26,344 nt of DNA from Streptomyces sp. WM6378. GTDB taxonomy: Bacteria; Actinomycetota; Actinomycetes; Streptomycetales; Streptomycetaceae. Within the stretch, counting starts at the first letter, position 1, and each line of letters begins with the position of its first letter. Below, one piece after another: positions 7,820 through 15,356 of the stretch. Both the position numbers and the translations under genes were made by a program. The notes under the pieces are model-generated. The model did not search any database. It saw only the letters and a program-made list of their open reading frames with translations, and was not told the origin of the DNA. The stretch is from NCBI RefSeq assembly GCF_001279695.1, contig NZ_LGDD01000006.1, forward strand, positions 1 through 26,344, read 5' to 3'.

Positions 7820-8845
7820 ATGCGCATCGGAGTTCTCACCGCAGGCGGCGACTGCCCCGGCTTGAACGCAGTGATCCGGTCGGTCGTGCACCGAGCCGTG
7901 GTCGGCCACGGCGACGAAGTCATCGGTTTCGAGGACGGGTTCAAGGGTTTGCTCGACGGTCACTTCCGGCCGCTCGACCTCAACGCGGTGAGCGGCATCC
8001 TGGCCCGCGGCGGCACCATCCTCGGCTCCGCCCGCCTGGAGCGCGACCGGCTGCGCGAAGCGTCCGAGAACTGCGCCGAGTTGGCGAAGCGTTACGGCAT
8101 CGACGCGCTCATCCCGATCGGCGGCGAGGGCACGCTGACCGCGGCCCGCCTGCTGTCCGATGCGGGGATGCCCGTCGTCGGCGTGCCCAAGACCATCGAC
8201 AACGACATCTCCGCCACCGACCGCACCTTCGGCTTCGACACCGCCGTGGGCGTGGCGACCGAGGCCATCGACCGCCTCAAGACCACCGCCGAATCACACC
8301 AGCGCGTCATGGTCGTCGAGGTCATGGGCCGGCACGCGGGCTGGATCGCCCTGGAGTCCGGCATGGCCGGCGGCGCCCACGGCATCTGCCTGCCCGAGCG
8401 GCTCTTCCAGGTCGACGACCTGGTCAAGATGGTCGAGGAGCGCTTCGCACGCGGCAAGAAGTTCGCCGTCATCTGCGTCGCCGAGGGCGCGCACCCCGCC
8501 GAGGGTTCGATGCCGTACGAGAAGGGCGCGATCGACCAGTACGGCCACGAGCGCTTCGCCGGCATCGGCAACCGGCTCGCCGTCGAACTGGAGCGGCGCC
8601 TGGGCAAGGAGGCCCGCCCGGTCATCCTCGGCCACGTCCAGCGCGGTGGCGTGCCGACCGCGTACGACCGCGTGCTCGCGACGCGCTTCGGCTGGCACGC
8701 GGTGGAGGCCGTGCACCGCGGCGACTTCGGCAACATGACCGCGCTGCGGGGCACGGACATCGTCATGGCGCCGCTGGCTCACGCAGTGACCACCCTCAAG
8801 ACGGTCCCGGACAGCCGGATGTACGAGGCGGAGTCCGTCTTCTAG
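7820..8845 (+). CDS. pfkA: 6-phosphofructokinase (group III, ATP-type residue pattern)
   Basis: This 341-residue enzyme phosphorylates fructose 6-phosphate to the 1,6-bisphosphate. The start is ATG 7820, with AGGAGA ten bases upstream; the upstream in-frame GTG at 7781 adds 13 residues without family similarity. Motifs are TAGGDCPGLNAVIR (phosphoryl-donor loop), GGEGT at 101-105, PKTIDND at 123-129, MGRHAGW, and LGHVQRGG near residue 270. Gly104 is the residue associated with ATP use, while Lys124 is the one seen in PPi-dependent enzymes. This mixed pattern is known for the actinobacterial group that includes the S. coelicolor ATP enzyme, so ATP is the expected donor. It diverges from pta and ends at the hairpin 8876-8896, facing the regulator gene. 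Confidence 0.95.
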   Translation: MRIGVLTAGGDCPGLNAVIRSVVHRAVVGHGDEVIGFEDGFKGLLDGHFRPLDLNAVSGILARGGTILGSARLERDRLREASENCAELAKRYGIDALIPIGGEGTLTAARLLSDAGMPVVGVPKTIDNDISATDRTFGFDTAVGVATEAIDRLKTTAESHQRVMVVEVMGRHAGWIALESGMAGGAHGICLPERLFQVDDLVKMVEERFARGKKFAVICVAEGAHPAEGSMPYEKGAIDQYGHERFAGIGNRLAVELERRLGKEARPVILGHVQRGGVPTAYDRVLATRFGWHAVEAVHRGDFGNMTALRGTDIVMAPLAHAVTTLKTVPDSRMYEAESVF

Positions 8846-8875
8846 CGGGACCCTGCGGGACCTCGGCCCTCAATG

Positions 8876-8896
8876 CCGGGGGTCGAAGGTCCCCGG
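8876..8896 (+). terminator. Hairpin after pfkA
   Basis: CCGGGG and CCCCGG pair around GTCGAAGGT, which adds a C-G pair and two G-U pairs and leaves a GAA loop. It lies about 30 bases after the pfkA stop, between two convergent genes, so it could serve both. Confidence 0.5.
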
Positions 8897-8917
8897 GCCC
8901 GCCCCTTCATCAGGGGG

Positions 8918-9586
8918 TCAGCCGTGAGCCAGTTCCCAGAAGCGGTCCACTATGCGGTCCAGGAAGGCTCGGCCCGCGTCGCCCGTGTCCGCGGCCGAGT
9001 TCCAGTTGAGCGTGCCGACCATCTTCTCCTGGTACTCGGTGTGCAACTGGTCGAGCACCTGCTCCAGCTGCTGCTTCGAGAGCGGGAGCAGCTTCGCCGT
9101 CGGCTTCACGTAGGCCTGCCAGCGGGTGGTGACCGCGCTGCGCAGGAGCTCCGAGAGGTCCGCGTTCTGGCCGGTGGCCGTCACGTAGTCGCGCAGCGGC
9201 AGCTGGAGCAGATCGGCAAGCGCTGCCGACTGGCGTTCGTTGCCGCGCCAGCGCCCCGCGTCCTCCATGCGCCGGTACGCCCCCGCGTCGAGACCGACCC
9301 GGCGGGCCATGTCGTCGATGGACAGACCGCGCGCGAGGCGGTGCTCGCGCAGGGTCGAGGCGGCCGCCATGAGGTCGCCGGGGGAGCACCACAGGACGCC
9401 GGCGAGTGCGGTCAGCTCCCGCGCCTCGGGCGCCGCGAGCCCCCGCTCCCACGCCATCACGGTGTCGGGCGACACCAGGAGGCCGTACTGGGCGCGCATG
9501 CCGTAGGCGACGTGGCCGGGGGCCATGCCCAGGGCTTCCCGCAGTCGGCGGGCCGCGAGGGCATTGAAGGGTGGGGTGGGGTGCAC
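8918..9586 (-). CDS. XRE-like double helix-turn-helix regulator
   Basis: This cytoplasmic protein of about 222 residues has two helix-turn-helix-like segments: residues ~8-50 (ALAARRLREALGMAPGHVA...PDTVMAWERG) and ~80-125 (REHRLARGLSIDDMARRVGL, then RRMEDAGRW). The C-terminal half (LRDYVTATGQNADLSELL... to ...DRFWELAHG) is helical with no recognised ligand domain. I chose GTG 9586 because the upstream ATG at 9637 would place the perfect inverted repeat 9590-9628 inside the coding region and adds a non-conserved leader. No Shine-Dalgarno sequence is visible before 9586, so a leaderless or short-leader mRNA is possible. It converges on pfkA; a role in carbon control is only suggested by position. 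Confidence 0.75.
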   Translation of the reverse strand: MHPTPPFNALAARRLREALGMAPGHVAYGMRAQYGLLVSPDTVMAWERGLAAPEARELTALAGVLWCSPGDLMAAASTLREHRLARGLSIDDMARRVGLDAGAYRRMEDAGRWRGNERQSAALADLLQLPLRDYVTATGQNADLSELLRSAVTTRWQAYVKPTAKLLPLSKQQLEQVLDQLHTEYQEKMVGTLNWNSAADTGDAGRAFLDRIVDRFWELAHG

Positions 9587-9589
9587 GCG

Positions 9590-9628
9590 CACACCGTAGG
9601 ACGGTAAGTGACATCTGCCTACGGTGTG
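9590..9628. promoter_or_regulatory. Perfect 11-bp inverted repeat, candidate autoregulatory operator
   Basis: CACACCGTAGG (9590-9600) and CCTACGGTGTG (9618-9628) are exact inverted copies separated by 17 bases. The left arm also nests in ACCGT-AGG-ACGGT (9593-9605). The repeat sits within 45 bases upstream of the preferred regulator start, so it is a likely binding site for that regulator. Confidence 0.6.
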
Positions 9629-9715
9629 TTCCGCCAAAGAACGTGAATTGGAGGAAAGTACGGTTTTGGTGGCGTCCGGGTTACTTAAGGGTTGGGTAAG
9701 CGTGTGCTCGGCATG

Positions 9716-10555
9716 CTAACCCTTCACCCCGCCGGCCAGCGCGAAACCTCCGCCGAGCCGCCGCGCGATCAGGACGTACAGCAGGAGCACCGGCGCCGAG
9801 TAGAGGATCGAGAAGGCGGCGAGCTGGCCGTAGACCACCGAGCCGTAGTTCCCGAAGAACGTGAAGATGGAGACCGAGGCCGGCAGCTGGTCGGGGGAGA
9901 GCAGCAGCATGAAGGGGACGAAGAAGTTCCCCCACAGCATGATGAAGGTGTAGATCGTCACGACCGTCACACCTGGGCCCATCAGCGGCAGCACCACCCG
10001 CACCAGCGTCTGCGGCATCGAGGCGCCGTCCGTCCAGGCGGCCTCCTCCAGGGTGATCGGCACCCCGTCCATGAAGTTCTTCATCAGCCAGATGGCGAAC
10101 GGGAGTTGGGAGGTGGCGAGGAAGAGCGCCGTGCCGTACATCGTGTCGATGAGGTTCACCTGCACGAAGAGCCCGTACACCGGAACCATGATCGCCGTGA
10201 TCGGCAGACATGTCGTGAACAGGATGGTCAGGAGGTACGGGCGGGCAAGCCGCGAGCGGTAGCGCGAGAGCGGGTACGCGGCGAGCGCCGCGCACGCGAC
10301 CGTGAGAAGGGTCGAACTCCCGCACAGGAGAAGGCTGTTGAGCATCGGTGTGAACGTGATGTCCGGGGTCAGGACGGCCGAGAAGTTGTCCAGGGTGGCA
10401 GAGCCCGGCACCCGTGCGCGCAGATCGGCCTGGGTGTCCACGGAGGCGAGCAGCAGCCAGAGCAGCGGCACCGCGAAGGCCGCGGCCACCGTGAGCAGGG
10501 CCGCGTCGGCGGCGAGCCGCTGTCGGGTGCGGCGCCGCGATCGCCGGGCCCTCAC
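9716..10555 (-). CDS. Carbohydrate ABC transporter permease (MalG/CUT1 family)
   Basis: This 279-residue integral membrane protein is the second permease of the importer. It has about six hydrophobic helices. The EAA loop reads EEAAWTDGASMPQTLVRVVLPLMGPG and is the docking site for the ATPase. The N-terminal MRARRSRRRTRQR is strongly basic, as expected for the cytoplasmic side, and the C-terminus ends GGFALAGGVKG as in MalG homologues. The start GTG at 10555 overlaps the TGA of the upstream permease as GTGA. No ATPase gene follows. In Streptomyces such CUT1 systems are known to share the MsiK ATPase encoded elsewhere, and I infer the same here. Downstream bases 9638-9715 are AT-rich for this genome and show no clear hairpin. 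Confidence 0.93.
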   Translation of the reverse strand: MRARRSRRRTRQRLAADAALLTVAAAFAVPLLWLLLASVDTQADLRARVPGSATLDNFSAVLTPDITFTPMLNSLLLCGSSTLLTVACAALAAYPLSRYRSRLARPYLLTILFTTCLPITAIMVPVYGLFVQVNLIDTMYGTALFLATSQLPFAIWLMKNFMDGVPITLEEAAWTDGASMPQTLVRVVLPLMGPGVTVVTIYTFIMLWGNFFVPFMLLLSPDQLPASVSIFTFFGNYGSVVYGQLAAFSILYSAPVLLLYVLIARRLGGGFALAGGVKG

Positions 10556-11448
10556 GCGTCCACCTTCATCAGCCGCAGATAGACCACCGAGAACAGCGAG
10601 CCGACCAGGAGCAGCAGCAGGGCGACCGCCGTGCCGTAGCCGATCAGGCTCTTCAGGAACGCCTGGTCGTACATGAACACGGGCAGCGTCTGGCTGCGAT
10701 CGCCCGGACCGCCGCGCGTCATCGCCCAGATGAGGCCGAACACGGAAAGGGTCTGGAGGGTGTTGAGCATCAGGTTGGTGCCGATCGAGCGGCGGATCAT
10801 CGGCAGCGTGATGTGCCAGAACCGGCGCGCCCCGCTCGCCCCGTCGACCTCCGCGGCCTCCTCGATGTCCTTCGGGATCTCGGCGAGCGCGGCCGAGTAG
10901 ATCAGCATCGAGAACGCGGTGCCGCGCCACACGTTGGCGAACGACACCGCCAGGATCGGCAGCGTGAACAGCCAGTTCTGGGTGGGCAGATGGAGCCAGG
11001 CGAGGATCGCGTTCAGCGTGCCCTCGCGCCGGAAGAAGGCGTACAGCAGGAAGGCCGCCACGATCTCCGGCAGCACCCAGGCGGTGATCACCAGCGCCCC
11101 GGTCGCCGTCCGCACCGGGCGCGAGGCCCGCCGCATCAGCGCGGCGAGCGCCAGGCCCAGCGTGTTCTGGCCGACCAGCGAGGACAGGACGGTGAAGACG
11201 AGGGTGAGCCAGACCGCGTTGCGGAACGCGGGGTCGGCGAACGCCCGCCGGAAGTTCGCGAAGCCCACGAAGTCGACCGCCGAGGATCCGGTCAGCTGCA
11301 TGTCCGTGAACGCGATGTAGACGCAGTAGCCGATCGGCCCGGCCAGGAAAAGGAGCAGGAGCAGGGTCGCGGGCGCGATCGGCAGCCAGCGCACCGCGCG
11401 GGTCCGCCGCCTGCCGGTCACAGCCGCCGATGCGCTCAACTGGCTCAC
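10552..11448 (-). CDS. Carbohydrate ABC transporter permease (MalF/CUT1 family)
   Basis: This 298-residue inner-membrane protein is the first permease. It has about six helices, beginning WLPIAPATLLLLLFLAGPIGYCVYIAF, with the EAA loop EIPKDIEEAAEVDGASGARRFWHITLPMI. The family feature TRGGPGDRSQTLPVFMYDQAF precedes the last helix. The start GTG at 11448 overlaps the stop of the binding-protein gene (GTGA) and its own stop overlaps the next permease start, so all three genes are coupled. It forms a heterodimeric channel with its neighbour. The substrate cannot be read from the sequence; relatives carry mono- or oligosaccharides. Confidence 0.93.
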   Translation of the reverse strand: MSQLSASAAVTGRRRTRAVRWLPIAPATLLLLLFLAGPIGYCVYIAFTDMQLTGSSAVDFVGFANFRRAFADPAFRNAVWLTLVFTVLSSLVGQNTLGLALAALMRRASRPVRTATGALVITAWVLPEIVAAFLLYAFFRREGTLNAILAWLHLPTQNWLFTLPILAVSFANVWRGTAFSMLIYSAALAEIPKDIEEAAEVDGASGARRFWHITLPMIRRSIGTNLMLNTLQTLSVFGLIWAMTRGGPGDRSQTLPVFMYDQAFLKSLIGYGTAVALLLLLVGSLFSVVYLRLMKVDA

Positions 11449-12815
11449 CGGACAATCGACTTGAGCTGGTCGTCGTAGGCCTTCGCGGCCGAGGCCGCCG
11501 AACCGCCGGTCGTCACCGACTCCATCGCCTCGCCGATCGCCGTCGACACCTGCGGATAGACGGGCAGCGCGGGCCGGTAGTGCGTGAACGGGACCAGGCC
11601 CGTGAAGAAGGTGATGCCCGGCATGGAGTTCAGGTACGTCGGGTCGGCCGCCACGTCCCTGCGGACCGCGATCTGGGCGTCCGCGACGTCCCATTTCACC
11701 GCGTTCTCCTTCGTCTGCATCGTCTTGACGAAGTCGAAGGCGAGGTCGGGGTTGCCCGCCTTCGCGGGGATAGCCCAGGTCCAGCCGCCCGACATGGAGA
11801 CCTTGCCCGGCGCCTGGCCGTGCTGGGTCGGCATCGGTGCCTGGCCGAGCGTGCTCGACCAGGCCGGCCACTCCTTGGGTCCCTTGTTGATCCAGTTCTG
11901 GCCGAGCCAGGAGCCGTCGAGCGCGATCGCCAGCTTGCCGTTCGGCATCCAGTCCGTCGCCAGGTGCGTGCCCACGTTGGGGTCGAGGGCGTCCGAGGGA
12001 TCCGGGCCGAGCTTCTCCGCGTACACCGTCCGTACGAAGTCGAGGGCGTCCTTGAAGCCCTGCGAGCCCGACACCCACTTCTTGGCGGCCGGGTCGTACA
12101 GCGGGTTCTGACCGGTCCCGTACAACAGCATCTCGAAGCCCTGCATGGCCGCCGCCTCGCCGGCCGCCTTGCCCGTGTAGACGTTGAGCGGGATGACGCC
12201 GGGGACCTTCCGCTTCACCGTGCGCGCCGCGTCGAGGACCTCCGCCCAGTTCTTGGGCTGCCAGTTCGCGGGCAGGCCCGCCTTCGCGAAGATCTCCTTG
12301 TTGAACCACAGGCCCCGGGTGTCCGTGCCGTCCGGCACCCCGTACGTCTTGCCGTCCTCGGCCTTGGCCGCCGCCTTCGCGGTGTCGACGAACTGGCCCC
12401 ACATGTCCCACTGGGACAGGTAGTCGTCGAGCGGGCGCAGATAGCCCGCCCCGATGTCGGAGTTGATGCGGAACGTGTCCTCGTACACCAGGTCCGGGGC
12501 GGTCTTCGGCGAGCGCATCATCTGCTGGACCTTGGCCGCGTAGTCGTTGTCGGCGGCCTGGATCGGCACCAGCTCGACCTTCTTGCCGGGGTGCGCCTGC
12601 TCGAACTGCTTCTTGACGTCCTCCAGGAACGCGTCCTTGAAGCGGATCTTGTTGTCGGTGGAGCGGTTGTACGCGATCCGCACGGTGTTCGCGTCGCTGC
12701 CCGAACCGCTGCTGCAACTGGTGAGCATTCCGGCGGCGAGCGAGGCGGCGAGGATCAGGGAGAGCCGGTGTCGGGTTCTGGATACGGAGTCTGTGGCGGG
12801 GGCGGTGGGGCGCAC
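11445..12815 (-). CDS. Sugar-binding lipoprotein of ABC transporter (family 1 solute-binding protein)
   Basis: This 456-residue extracytoplasmic lipoprotein captures the sugar for the two permeases. Its signal sequence ends in the lipobox LTSC with the lipidated cysteine at residue 34. The mature part shows the binding-protein pattern (VRIAYNRSTDNKIRFKDAF, TYGVPDGTDTRGLWFNKEIFAKAGL, KLAIALDGSWLGQNW, GGWTWAIPAKAGNPDLAFDFVKTM). I chose GTG 12815 because AGGAGG (12824-12829) lies eight bases ahead; an ATG at 12863 is in frame but has no such signal and would put Trp/Pro-rich residues before the signal peptide. It is the first gene of the operon. No sugar-specific regulator or glycosidase is adjacent, so the substrate is open. 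Confidence 0.93.
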   Translation of the reverse strand: MRPTAPATDSVSRTRHRLSLILAASLAAGMLTSCSSGSGSDANTVRIAYNRSTDNKIRFKDAFLEDVKKQFEQAHPGKKVELVPIQAADNDYAAKVQQMMRSPKTAPDLVYEDTFRINSDIGAGYLRPLDDYLSQWDMWGQFVDTAKAAAKAEDGKTYGVPDGTDTRGLWFNKEIFAKAGLPANWQPKNWAEVLDAARTVKRKVPGVIPLNVYTGKAAGEAAAMQGFEMLLYGTGQNPLYDPAAKKWVSGSQGFKDALDFVRTVYAEKLGPDPSDALDPNVGTHLATDWMPNGKLAIALDGSWLGQNWINKGPKEWPAWSSTLGQAPMPTQHGQAPGKVSMSGGWTWAIPAKAGNPDLAFDFVKTMQTKENAVKWDVADAQIAVRRDVAADPTYLNSMPGITFFTGLVPFTHYRPALPVYPQVSTAIGEAMESVTTGGSAASAAKAYDDQLKSIVR

Positions 12816-12877
12816 GGGCACGACCTCCTCTGGCCAGGCGTGCGGCCATGGCCACGGCCGCACTTGGCTGCCCGGTG

Positions 12878-12906
12878 AACGTAAGGGCGCCCGCAGGCAA
12901 GGTCAA
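12878..12906 (-). promoter_or_regulatory. Candidate promoter of the sugar ABC operon
   Basis: TTGACC (12906-12901) and TACGTT (12883-12878) on the minus strand are separated by 17 bases. They lie about 60 bases upstream of the lipoprotein start. Confidence 0.5.
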
Positions 12907-12925
12907 CCCCGCGCCCACCCCCGCC

Positions 12926-12939
12926 TGACAACCTTGTCA
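12926..12939. promoter_or_regulatory. Inverted repeat TGACAA-N2-TTGTCA upstream of the ABC operon
   Basis: The arms are perfect, with a CC/GG centre. The site lies 20 bases upstream of the candidate -35 box and includes the stop codon of the response regulator gene (12937-12939). Size and form resemble LacI-family operators, which commonly control such importers, but no LacI gene is in the window. Confidence 0.45.
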
Positions 12940-13623
12940 ACTGCCGTCGCTGTGCGAGGAGTTGAGCCAGCGGTACTGCAACTCGGGGCGGCCGATCTGG
13001 CCGTACTGCGGGGTGCGCTCGGCGCGGCCGGTGGTGACCAGGTGCTCCAGATAGCGGCGTGCGGTGATGCGAGAGATGCCGACCGCGAGGCCGGTCTCGG
13101 CGGCCGTCACCCCTTCCGGCGCCTCGCGCAAGGTCCGCGTGACGGCCTGGAGGGTGGGCGCGCTCAGGCCCTTGGGCAGCGCGGAGGGCTGCGGGGCGCG
13201 CAGCGTGGCGAGCGCCCGGTCGACCTCCTCCTGCCCGCTCGCCTCCCCGGCCGCCGCCCGGAACTCCGCGTACCGCACGAGCCGGTCGCGCAGCGTGGGG
13301 AACGTGAACGGCTTCAGGACGTACTGCACGACCCCGAGCGAGACGCCCTCGCGCACCATCGTCAGATCCCGGGCCGAGGTCACCGCGACCACATCGGCGC
13401 TGTGCCCGGCCGCCCGCAGCGACCGTACGAGCTGGAGGCCGTGGCCGTCCGGCAGGTACAGGTCGAGCAGCAGCAGGTCCACCTCGGTCCGCTCCAGGGC
13501 GCGCAGCGCCTCGGCCCGCGAGTGCGCGACCGCGACGGCGGTGAAGCCGGGCACCCGGCCGACGTAGAGCCGGTGCGCCTCGGCGGCGACGGGATCGTCC
13601 TCGACGACCAGCACCCTGATCAT
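12937..13623 (-). CDS. CitB/DcuR-family response regulator
   Basis: This 228-residue cytoplasmic transcription factor has a receiver domain at residues 1-120, with acidic pocket EDD (8-10), phospho-acceptor D54 in LLLDLYLPDG and K104 in YVLKPF. A linker leads to a C-terminal winged-helix/HTH region (about 150-205: GVTAAETGLAVGISRITARRYLEHL). The order and sequence match the CitB/DpiA/DcuR group that controls citrate or C4-dicarboxylate use. The start is ATG 13623, sharing an ATGA junction with the sensor kinase gene; an upstream in-frame ATG at 13773 lies within the kinase and adds unrelated sequence. The stop codon falls inside the repeat at 12926-12939. Confidence 0.93.
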   Translation of the reverse strand: MIRVLVVEDDPVAAEAHRLYVGRVPGFTAVAVAHSRAEALRALERTEVDLLLLDLYLPDGHGLQLVRSLRAAGHSADVVAVTSARDLTMVREGVSLGVVQYVLKPFTFPTLRDRLVRYAEFRAAAGEASGQEEVDRALATLRAPQPSALPKGLSAPTLQAVTRTLREAPEGVTAAETGLAVGISRITARRYLEHLVTTGRAERTPQYGQIGRPELQYRWLNSSHSDGS

Positions 13624-15218
13624 GCGCGCACTCCCTGCTCTATGGGCAGCCGTACGGTGAACTCGGCTCCCCCGTACGGACTTTGATCCAGTGCGATGGT
13701 GCCGCCGTGCCGGGCCGCCGCGAGCCGCACCAGCGCGAGGCCGAGGCCGCGCCCCGGGCTCTTCGTCGACCACCCCCGCTCGAACACGGCCTCGGCGGCG
13801 GCCGGGTCGATGCCGGGCCCGCTGTCCGCGACCCGCACCAGGAGCTGCCCGTCCTCGGTGGTGAGCGTGACGGCGACCTCGGCGGCCGCGCTGCCCTGCG
13901 CCGCGTCCACCGCGTTGTCGATCAGGTTGCCGAGGACGGTGACCAGGTCGCGGGCGGGCAGCGTGGCCGGAAGGAGGCCGTCGCCGATCGCGCTGCCCTC
14001 GGTGAGGACCAGCTCCACGCCTTGCTCGTTGGCCTGCGCCGCCTTGCCGAGCAGCAGCGCGGCCAGCACCGGTTCGCCGACCGCCGTGACCACCTGGTCG
14101 GTGAGCGCCTGGGCCAGCTCCAGCTCGGCGGTGGCGAACTCGACGGCTTCCGGCACGCGGCCCAGCTCGATGAGCGAGACCACCGTGTGCAGCCGGTTCG
14201 CGGCCTCGTGGGCCTGCGCCCGCAGGGCCTGGGTGAAGCCGCGCTCGGAGTCCAACTCGCCGGAAAGGGCCTGGAGTTCGGTGTGGTCGCGCAGGGTCAC
14301 CACGGTGCCGTGCCGCCCGCCGGAGGAGACCGGCCGGGTGTTCAGGACCACGACCCGGTCGGCCGTCATGTGGACCTCGTCCACCCTCGGCTCGGAGGCG
14401 AGGAGCGCCTCGGTGAGCCGGGTGGGCAGGCCGAGCCCGGCCACTGGGCGGCCCACCGCGTCCCCGCCGAGCCCGAGCAGCTCGCGCCCGCCGTCGTTGA
14501 TCAGCGCGATCCGCCGCTCCCCGTCCAGCATGAGCAGCCCCTCGCGCACCGCGTGCAGGGTGGCCTGGTGGTAGTCGTGCATGCGGCTCAGCTCGGCGGC
14601 GTTCATGCCGTGCGTGTGGCGGCGCAGCCGCGCGTTGATCACGTAGGTGCCGAGCCCGCCGAGCGCGAGCGCGCCGCCCGCCATGACGGCCAGCGCCACC
14701 AACTGCTTCCGCACCTGCTCGCTGATCTTGTCGATGGTGATGCCCGCGCTGACGAGCGCGGTGATCCGGCCATGATCATTCGGGTCGGTGACCGGCGCCA
14801 CGACCCGTACGGAAAGCCCGAGCACCCCCATGTGCGTCTCGGTGAACGTCTTCCCGCGCAGTGCCGGGGCGGTGTCGCCGAGGTACTTCTTCCCGATCTC
14901 GCCCAGGACGGGATGTGTCCAGCGGGTCCCGTCCGGGGCCATGACCACGACGAAGTCGACGCCGGTCGTGGTGCGCAGCGTCTCCGCGTACGGCTGGAGG
15001 GCAGGCGTGGGGTTCTTGGTGCGGGCCGCCTCGACGACCGCCGGGGACGCGGCCACGGAGGTCGCGGTCGCGATCGCCTGGCGCCGCGCGGTCTCCTCGG
15101 CCTGGTGCCGGTCGGTGACGTACGAGAAGAGCGCGCACCCCGCCACGATCGCGGCGACCAGGACCACCTGCATGGCGAAGAGCTGGCCGGCGAGGGAGCG
15201 GGGGCCGGGAAGACGCAT
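13620..15218 (-). CDS. CitA/DcuS-family sensor histidine kinase
   Basis: This 532-residue membrane sensor has TM1 at about 12-33, an extracytoplasmic PAS-like sensor at 35-170, TM2 at about 172-194, a cytoplasmic PAS at 215-315, and a SpoB-type dimerisation helix with phospho-acceptor H337 and N341 (AQAHEAANRLH). The HATPase domain follows: NLIDNAVDAA (431-440), DSGPGI (465-470) and GRGLGLALV (489-497). The sensor segment has the RVVAPVTDPNDHGRI stretch found in CitA/DcuS ligand domains, which bind carboxylates. It phosphorylates the regulator encoded immediately downstream. Its divergence from dctA fits a sensor for C4-dicarboxylates or citrate, though the ligand is inferred. The ATG at 15218 has no strong ribosome-binding site. 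Confidence 0.93.
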   Translation of the reverse strand: MRLPGPRSLAGQLFAMQVVLVAAIVAGCALFSYVTDRHQAEETARRQAIATATSVAASPAVVEAARTKNPTPALQPYAETLRTTTGVDFVVVMAPDGTRWTHPVLGEIGKKYLGDTAPALRGKTFTETHMGVLGLSVRVVAPVTDPNDHGRITALVSAGITIDKISEQVRKQLVALAVMAGGALALGGLGTYVINARLRRHTHGMNAAELSRMHDYHQATLHAVREGLLMLDGERRIALINDGGRELLGLGGDAVGRPVAGLGLPTRLTEALLASEPRVDEVHMTADRVVVLNTRPVSSGGRHGTVVTLRDHTELQALSGELDSERGFTQALRAQAHEAANRLHTVVSLIELGRVPEAVEFATAELELAQALTDQVVTAVGEPVLAALLLGKAAQANEQGVELVLTEGSAIGDGLLPATLPARDLVTVLGNLIDNAVDAAQGSAAAEVAVTLTTEDGQLLVRVADSGPGIDPAAAEAVFERGWSTKSPGRGLGLALVRLAAARHGGTIALDQSPYGGAEFTVRLPIEQGVRA

Positions 15219-15224
15219 CCGGTA

Positions 15225-15294
15225 AGTGTGCTGGCTGGATCTGCATGAACGAAATGCACGTAAGGGTGACCGGCGTCACAGTGTGCTGGATAGT
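15225..15294. promoter_or_regulatory. Repeat-rich control region between kinase gene and dctA
   Basis: AGTGTGCTGG occurs directly repeated at 15225-15234 and 15280-15289. Between them lie the inverted repeats TGCAT-N7-ATGCA (15242-15258) and GTGAC-CGGC-GTCAC (15266-15279). A possible dctA promoter is GTGACC (15266) - 17 bases - GATAGT (15289), so the second direct repeat overlaps the -10 box. These are candidate sites for the CitB-type regulator. The rest of 15295-15343 shows nothing further. Confidence 0.5.
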
Positions 15295-15356
15295 CGCGGG
15301 GATCGCTGAATCGGCCATCGGGACATGGCCGCAAGCCGCAACCGAGGAGGAACCCC

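Noticed and set aside
4250..7963. A single open frame of over 1200 codons on the minus strand
   Set aside because: Only its last 409 codons are acetate kinase. The rest is antisense-free reading of pta in the wrong frame, with Arg/Pro/Gly-rich nonsense typical of high-GC shadows.
9716..12815. Missing ATPase as evidence of a broken ABC transporter
   Set aside because: Streptomyces CUT1 sugar importers normally lack a local ATPase and share MsiK, so the three-gene set is complete for this group.
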